A stretch of 64,000 nt of DNA from Dyella sp. ASV21 (GTDB lineage: Bacteria; Pseudomonadota; Gammaproteobacteria; Xanthomonadales; Rhodanobacteraceae): assembly GCF_016428975.1 (NCBI RefSeq), contig NZ_JAELTT010000009.1:37856-101855 (forward strand). Direction: 5' to 3'. The position numbers and the translations under genes were made by a program. A model generated the notes under the pieces. It saw only the letters and a list, made by a program, of their open reading frames with translations, was not told the DNA's origin and made no database searches. This document shows positions 56,115-64,000 of this stretch, one piece after another. The number at the start of each line of letters is the position of its first letter. Position 1 is the stretch's first letter.

Positions 56115-56525
56115 ATGAGCAGCAAGCCCGTTATCGTTATTTCCCGCCTGGACCTAGAGCGCATCGAGGCGCTGCTGGAGCGCATGCCGCCCATGCAGGC
56201 GACGCAGTACGACGGGCTGCGCGCCGAGTTGGATCGCGCAGATGTGGTGGAGCCCGCCCAGATGCCCGCCGACGTGGTGACCATGAATTCCGTGGTCACG
56301 TTCAAGGACGAAGCCAGCGGCGACGAAATGACTGTGAGCCTGGTTTATCCCAGTGGCGCCGGTGCGCCAGGCACGGTGTCGATCCTGGCGCCGGTGGGTA
56401 GTGCCCTGTTGGGCTTGCGCGTGGGGCAGCAGATTGATTGGCCCACGCCCGATGGCCGCAAGCGCCAGTTTCGGGTGCTGGAAATCGAATACCAGCCGGA
56501 ATCGGCCGGCGATCTGCATCGCTGA
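56115..56525 (+). CDS. rnk: regulator of nucleoside diphosphate kinase (Rnk)
   Basis: A 136-residue Rnk: an N-terminal coiled-coil-like part (VISRLDLERIEALLERM) and a GreA/GreB C-terminal-type domain (MNSVVTFKDEASGDEMTVSLVYP ... ILAPVGSALLGLRVGQQIDWPTPDGRKRQFRVLEIEYQPE), quoted here in part as SILAPVGSALLGLRVGQQ. Rnk binds RNA polymerase and was found as a suppressor affecting nucleoside diphosphate kinase levels. AGGAG lies 5 nt before the ATG. Confidence 0.9.
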   Translation: MSSKPVIVISRLDLERIEALLERMPPMQATQYDGLRAELDRADVVEPAQMPADVVTMNSVVTFKDEASGDEMTVSLVYPSGAGAPGTVSILAPVGSALLGLRVGQQIDWPTPDGRKRQFRVLEIEYQPESAGDLHR

Positions 56526-56776
56526 CCTGCGCGATTGATCGGTAGCGCACTGGCGTTGGCCAGCAGGCAGCGTCCAGTGCGCTTTTCGTTTGAAATGCCT
56601 TGCTTGGCGGAGGGCTGACCTGGCCTTAGGGTGGCTTTAGGGCGGTGAACGCCCCCGGCTTGGATGCAGGGCACACTCTGCCAGGCGCAGGCCCCGTGAA
56701 ATTGGTGTGTTCGAAAAGGTGTTGCCCTGCCATCTTTGCGTTGGCCCAGGGGCGAAACGGTGGGTACAGACGCTAA

Positions 56777-60171
<3,395 letters not shown>

Positions 60172-60175
60172 GCGC

Positions 60176-60571
60176 ATGACGCAACCGCTGCTGCCGGCCA
60201 TCCATCATGTGGCGCTGATCTGCTCGGACTATGCCCGTTCCAAGGCGTTCTACAGTGAAACGTTGGGGTTACGCATTCTTCATGAGGCGTACCGCGCCGA
60301 GCGCGATTCGTGGAAGCTGGATCTGGAGGTGAGTCCGGGCGTGAGCCTGGAGCTCTTTTCCTTCCCCGCCGCGCCCCGCCGGCCGTCGCGGCCGGAGGCG
60401 CAGGGGCTGCGTCATCTCGCGTTTGCCGTGCCGGATATCGATGCGGTGATCGCTGCGTTGGGCGAGCGGGGCGTGGTGTGCGAGCCGGTGCGCGTGGACG
60501 AGTACACGGGCCGCCGGTTTACATTCTTCGCCGATCCGGACGACTTGCCGATCGAACTCTACGAGGTCTGA
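60176..60571 (+). CDS. gloA2: VOC-family protein YaeR/GloA2
   Basis: A 131-residue glyoxalase-fold protein very like E. coli YaeR: IHHVALICSDYARSKAFYSETLG, then a DSWKLDL stretch, ELFSFPAAPRRPSRPEAQGLRHLAF, and YTGRRFTFFADPDDLPIELYE. Metal-site residues (His near position 10, Glu55-like, His in RHLAF, Glu in IELYE) are present. The exact reaction of YaeR is unsettled. It starts 4 nt after the epmA stop, so it is probably the third gene of the ligA operon. Confidence 0.88.
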   Translation: MTQPLLPAIHHVALICSDYARSKAFYSETLGLRILHEAYRAERDSWKLDLEVSPGVSLELFSFPAAPRRPSRPEAQGLRHLAFAVPDIDAVIAALGERGVVCEPVRVDEYTGRRFTFFADPDDLPIELYEV

Positions 60572-60607
60572 AGCGCGTCGGTTTTCTTGCATCATCGCCA
60601 AAAAGAA

Positions 60608-60651
60608 CGGGGCCCAGTGCTTTCGGGTTCAAGCGAAAGCATCGGGCCCCG
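60608..60651 (-). terminator. long hairpin terminator between gloA2 and aqpZ
   Basis: CGGGGCCC and GGGCCCCG, then TGCTTTCG and CGAAAGCA, pair across a 2-nt mismatch around an 8-nt loop. On the minus strand it is followed by TTCTTTTT, so it should terminate aqpZ. On the plus strand it has a leading A-run and no T-run, so termination of the ligA operon is less certain. Confidence 0.82.
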
Positions 60652-60668
60652 TGGTTAGTGCCGCGTTA

Positions 60669-61367
60669 TCAGTCGCGCGTTTCCAGCAGGTGGCGGTAAA
60701 TCAGGCCGCCAATGGCGCCGCCGATCAGCGGCACCAGCCAGAACATCCACAGTTCCGAGATCGCCCAGCTGCCCTGGAATACCGCCACGCCCGTGCTGCG
60801 CGCCGGATTGACCGAGGTGTTGGTGATGGGAATGGAGATCAGGTGGATGAGGGTGAGGGTAAGGCCAATCGCCAGCGGGCCGAAGCCGGCCGGTGCGCGC
60901 TTGTCGGTGGAGCCGTGGATCACGATCAGGAAGAACGCGGTAAGCACCAGTTCGGCGATCATGCAGGCATGCAGCGAATAGCCACCCGGCGAATGCTCGC
61001 CGTACCCGTTGGATGCAAAGCCGGCACTAGCGTCAAAGCCTGCCTTGCCACTGGCAATGGCATAGAGCACCGCGCCGGCCACGAGTCCGCCAATGACCTG
61101 GGCGATGATGTAGGGCACCACGTCCTTGGCGGGAAAGCGCCCGCCGGCACACAGGCCGACCGTCACGGCCGGATTGAAGTGGCCGCCGGAGATGTGTCCC
61201 ACGGCGTAGGCCATGGTTACCACGGTGAGGCCGAAGGCGAGCGCGACACCGGCAAAGCCGATACCCAGCTCGGGAAAGGCCGCAGCAAAGATCGCGCTGC
61301 CGCAGCCACCGAAAACCAACCAGAACGTTCCGAAGAACTCCGCTCCCAACCGCTTGCCGATACTCAT
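60669..61367 (-). CDS. aqpZ: aquaporin Z
   Basis: AqpZ is the water channel of the inner membrane. The 232-residue protein has six transmembrane helices and the two NPA half-helices ([12 protein letters not shown] and [13 protein letters not shown]). The start is [29 protein letters not shown], resembling E. coli AqpZ (231 residues); shown here in part, [20 protein letters not shown] lies just upstream of the ATG. It converges on the ligA operon and is divergent from the MHS transporter. Confidence 0.95.
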   Translation of the reverse strand: MSIGKRLGAEFFGTFWLVFGGCGSAIFAAAFPELGIGFAGVALAFGLTVVTMAYAVGHISGGHFNPAVTVGLCAGGRFPAKDVVPYIIAQVIGGLVAGAVLYAIASGKAGFDASAGFASNGYGEHSPGGYSLHACMIAELVLTAFFLIVIHGSTDKRAPAGFGPLAIGLTLTLIHLISIPITNTSVNPARSTGVAVFQGSWAISELWMFWLVPLIGGAIGGLIYRHLLETRD

Positions 61368-61580
61368 AAAGACACTCCTTGCCAGTTTTAATTGAGGAAA
61401 AGCTCAGGCAAATCCGTGCCTGACTTTCACTACGTCCCCGATTTGTTGTAATGCATGGGTCTTGCCTCGAACGGCGAGAGGGTAGCAAAACTCCACATGA
61501 GAGAAGGATGATTGCTTGCAGAGAGGTGGCGTGAGGTTTGTGTATGCTGTCACGTCAACTATTCCGGAGCAGGGTTGCCC

Positions 61581-62909
61581 ATGACGCAGGTCGTCACCTC
61601 CACGCCGTCCACAGCCTCCGCCAGGGCCACGTTGGGAGGCCAGGATATTCGTACCCTGTTGCTCGCCTCGCTGGGCGGCGCGCTGGAGTTCTACGACTTT
61701 GTGGTGTTCGTGTTCTTTGCGCTGCCGCTCAGTCACCTGTTCTTTCCGCCCAACACGGCGCCGTGGCTGGCCCAACTGCAGGTCTACGGCATCTTTGCGG
61801 CGGGTTACCTCGCGCGGCCGCTGGGCGGCATCGTGATGGCGCACTTTGGCGATCGCCAGGGGCGCAAGCGCATGTTTACGTTGAGTGTGTTCCTGATGGC
61901 GCTGCCTACGCTGGCCATCGGCTTGCTGCCCGTATACGCCTCGGTGGGCGTGCTGGCGCCGGTGCTGTTGCTGCTGATGCGGGTGGTGCAAGGCGTGGCG
62001 ATCGGCGGCGAAGTGCCGGGCGCCTGGGTGTTCGTGGCTGAGCACGCGCCCCCGGGTCGGGTAGGTTTTGCCTGTGCCTGCCTGACCGCGGGGCTGACCG
62101 TGGGCATCCTGATCGGGTCGCTGACGGCGGCTTGGATCAACCATCACTTGAGCCAGGAAGAGCTATTGGGTTGGGGCTGGCGTTTGCCGTTCCTGCTGGG
62201 TGGCGTGTTTGGTTTTGTGGCGGTGTGGCTGCGCCGTTGGCTCAGCGAGACGCCGGTGTTTGCCCAGTTGCGCGAGCGCAAGGCACTGAGTCGCGAGTTG
62301 CCGCTGCGCACGGTGCTGGCCGGCCATGGCGGCAGCGTGGTGCTGTCGATGGCGGTGACCTGGATGCTGACGGCGGCGATCCTGGTGCTGATCCTGATGT
62401 TGCCCAGCCTGGCGCAGAAGTCGTTCGGCATTGCTCCGGATGTGGCTTTCCTGGGCAACAGCATCGCGGCGTTCTGCCTGGGCGTGGGGTGCATTGCCTA
62501 CGGCTGGCTCACTGATCGCATCGGTGCGGCGCGTGCCCTGCTGCTGGGCTCGCTGGCGCTGGTGATCGGTACCTACGCGCTGTTTGCCGATCTGGCGGCA
62601 GGCGCGGCGCACTTTCTGCCGCTGTATGCGCTGGTGGGGTTCCTGGTGGGTACCGTGGGCGTGGTGCCGACTGTCATGGTGGCTGCGTTCCCGGCCGCCA
62701 TCCGTTATTCGGGGCTTTCCTTCGCCTATAACGTGGCCTACGCGGTTTTCGGGGCCAGTACGGCCACCCTGATCGGTTACCTGGCCGAGCGCGCCGGGCA
62801 TTTTGCTCCGGCGCATTATGTGGCGTTGACCGCGGTGGTCAGCATGGTGGCCGCTCTGTGGCTGCTGTTTGCACGCCGTTCGGCGGCCGAGGCATTGGCA
62901 GAGGGCTGA
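61581..62909 (+). CDS. MFS transporter, metabolite:H+ symporter (MHS) family
   Basis: A 442-residue protein with 12 predicted helices and MHS marks: LGGALEFYDFVVFVFFALPL in TM1, RPLGGIVMAHFGDRQGRKRM (motif A), and VQGVAIGGEVPGAWVFVAEH in TM4, as in ProP and KgtP. It probably imports an organic acid or compatible solute with protons. The ATG follows GGAGCAGGG. A longer frame upstream lacks a ribosome site. Confidence 0.88.
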   Translation: MTQVVTSTPSTASARATLGGQDIRTLLLASLGGALEFYDFVVFVFFALPLSHLFFPPNTAPWLAQLQVYGIFAAGYLARPLGGIVMAHFGDRQGRKRMFTLSVFLMALPTLAIGLLPVYASVGVLAPVLLLLMRVVQGVAIGGEVPGAWVFVAEHAPPGRVGFACACLTAGLTVGILIGSLTAAWINHHLSQEELLGWGWRLPFLLGGVFGFVAVWLRRWLSETPVFAQLRERKALSRELPLRTVLAGHGGSVVLSMAVTWMLTAAILVLILMLPSLAQKSFGIAPDVAFLGNSIAAFCLGVGCIAYGWLTDRIGAARALLLGSLALVIGTYALFADLAAGAAHFLPLYALVGFLVGTVGVVPTVMVAAFPAAIRYSGLSFAYNVAYAVFGASTATLIGYLAERAGHFAPAHYVALTAVVSMVAALWLLFARRSAAEALAEG

Positions 62910-62918
62910 GGTGCCCCG

Positions 62919-63542
62919 TCAGGCGTTGTTGAGCGTGGAGCCGGTGAGCAGGCCGCGGGCCAGCATGCTGCATTGCTTGCGATACAGCAGCAGCTGCCAC
63001 TGACGGCCACCCAGCTGGCGCCACAGCACGGCCGAGCGCACGGCGGCGAGCAGGCCCGTGCGCACTTTTTCCACCACGGCGGGCTGCTGCAGTTGCTGCG
63101 GGTTGCCCGTGACCATGACGCGCGGCTTCAGCGTGGACAACGTGCTGGCATAGAGCTCCGCCAGCCGACTGATGACCTGCGGCGAGTCGGCGCCGAAGTG
63201 CTCCACCTGGCGCTGCGCGGCCACGATGCCTTGCTGCAGTCGCTCAAGCAGGTCGCTGCGACGCGACAGGCTGCGCTCCAGGCGCATCACGGTGAAAGCC
63301 ATGCGGGTGACGGCGACATCGCGGTTGCTTTCATCGAGCAGGGTAATGAGCTGGCGCAGGCCTAGGCGGACCGCCGCGACATCGCCGTACACACCGACGA
63401 CCGAGGGCGCATTGAGGCGAAACACGCTGGCGGTGCTGGCGGACATGGCAACGTCGTCGCAGCGCCCGTCGTTGGCGAGTTGTTGAGCAAGCGTGGCGGC
63501 CTGGAATAGTCCGGCCAGGGCGAGCACGCGCTCTTCGGTCAT
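62919..63542 (-). CDS. hflD: HflD homologue (high-frequency lysogenization protein)
   Basis: A 207-residue helical protein starting MTEERVLALAGLFQAATLAQQLA and ending in the family-typical CSMLARGLLTG region (RQWQLLLYRKQCSMLARGL). In E. coli HflD binds the phage lambda CII protein; its housekeeping role, usually next to mnmA, is unclear. The chosen ATG is 10 nt downstream of mnmA's stop, and the two form an operon. An upstream in-frame start would overlap mnmA. Confidence 0.9.
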   Translation of the reverse strand: MTEERVLALAGLFQAATLAQQLANDGRCDDVAMSASTASVFRLNAPSVVGVYGDVAAVRLGLRQLITLLDESNRDVAVTRMAFTVMRLERSLSRRSDLLERLQQGIVAAQRQVEHFGADSPQVISRLAELYASTLSTLKPRVMVTGNPQQLQQPAVVEKVRTGLLAAVRSAVLWRQLGGRQWQLLLYRKQCSMLARGLLTGSTLNNA

Positions 63543-63552
63543 GGCAAAAGCT

Positions 63553-64000
63553 TCAAGCACGGGAAAAGGACTCGCGAGGGATGGGGGCATCATTCCAACC
63601 GCCGTATGGCGCGTCGGTGCGGTCGATCACAGCGCCACCCAGGCAGGTGTCGCCATCGTAGAACACCACCGACTGGCCGGGCGTCACGGCGCGTTGGGGC
63701 TGGTCAAAAATTACTTCCAGGCCGTCGTCGCGCAGGTTCACTTCGCACGCCTGGTCGGCCTGGCGATAGCGCGTTTTGGCGGTGCAGCGAAAGCGCGTGG
63801 CGGGCGGCTCGCCGGCCACCCAGGTGGGCGACTCGGCGTGCAGGCGCTGCGAATACAGCCAATGGTTCTCTCCACCCTGGGCCACGTAGAGAATATTGCG
63901 GGCGACGTCCTTGCCCACCACGTACCAGGCCTCGCCGCTGGCGCCGTGGCGGCCGCCAATGCCCAGGCCGTTGCGCTGGCCGAGGGTGTAATACATCACG
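63553..64000 (-). CDS. mnmA: tRNA-specific 2-thiouridylase MnmA (C-terminal part; 5' end outside window)
   Basis: Only about the last 149 residues are in the window. They carry the family-conserved [45 protein letters not shown] and the C-terminal beta-barrel [24 protein letters not shown]. MnmA puts sulfur at U34 of tRNAs for Lys, Gln and Glu. The gene reads off the right edge. The partner hflD follows directly. Confidence 0.93.
   Translation of the reverse strand, partial: VMYYTLGQRNGLGIGGRHGASGEAWYVVGKDVARNILYVAQGGENHWLYSQRLHAESPTWVAGEPPATRFRCTAKTRYRQADQACEVNLRDDGLEVIFDQPQRAVTPGQSVVFYDGDTCLGGAVIDRTDAPYGGWNDAPIPRESFSRA

Overview
This window is high-GC (mid-60s percent by eye) chromosomal DNA from a gammaproteobacterium. 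It most likely belongs to the Xanthomonadales, near Rhodanobacteraceae (Dyella, Luteibacter, Frateuria). The evidence is the protein families (FabV as enoyl reductase, a 775-residue FtsK, an 805-residue LigA, an FNR with its cysteines at 20/23/29/122) and the local order trxB / ftsK-lolA / rarA / serS. The genus is an inference. Most of the window is ordinary core genome. It is interrupted by one integrated element of about 17 kb.

Left core region (1-29.9 kb): a 5'-complete fnr cut by the window edge; ispG with a methyltransferase and a DUF1905-type gene; an HD-GYP phosphodiesterase; a DUF350-DUF1190-glutathionylspermidine-synthase-like trio (the YjfLMC/YgiBC type); marC; aat; trxB with a DsbA-like gene and a COG3146 gene; ftsK-lolA; a DUF1275 gene. 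A signalling and efflux block follows: a propeller-type sensor with a GGDEF domain, a divergent OmpR/EnvZ-type pair, and a complete CusBAC/CzcCBA-like RND pump. Then come rarA, serS and two small membrane proteins.

tRNA-Ser locus and element (29.9-47.3 kb): an intact tRNA-Ser(TGA) is preceded by two tandem 161-bp units. Each unit begins with the 5' half of that tRNA, carries a 77-nt highly structured insert at the anticodon loop, and then resumes the tRNA for 12 nt. The 3' end of the intact tRNA is one attachment site. A 20-bp copy with one mismatch lies at 47287-47306, next to a displaced Rho-independent terminator, so the element spans about 30327-47306. It encodes two tyrosine recombinases, an OLD-family ATPase/nuclease with a small companion, a MOBQ relaxase with an oriT-like hairpin just upstream, an arsenic cassette (arsH / arsR-arsC-acr3), several orphan genes, and a compact minus-strand operon. 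That operon holds an XRE regulator, three very small related proline-rich proteins, a three-helix membrane protein and a HEPN-type protein. It looks like an integrative mobilizable element carrying arsenic resistance and candidate defence genes. The HEPN/proline-rich operon is the best candidate for an undescribed system.

Right core region (47.3-64 kb): rhtA-like exporter, an orphan gene, a META/DUF4377 lipoprotein, fabV, phr, a CPA2 antiporter, a DHA2-type MFS exporter, rnk preceded by a structured leader or small RNA with a strong terminator, ligA-epmA-yaeR, aqpZ, an MHS-family symporter, hflD, and the 3' part of mnmA running off the window.
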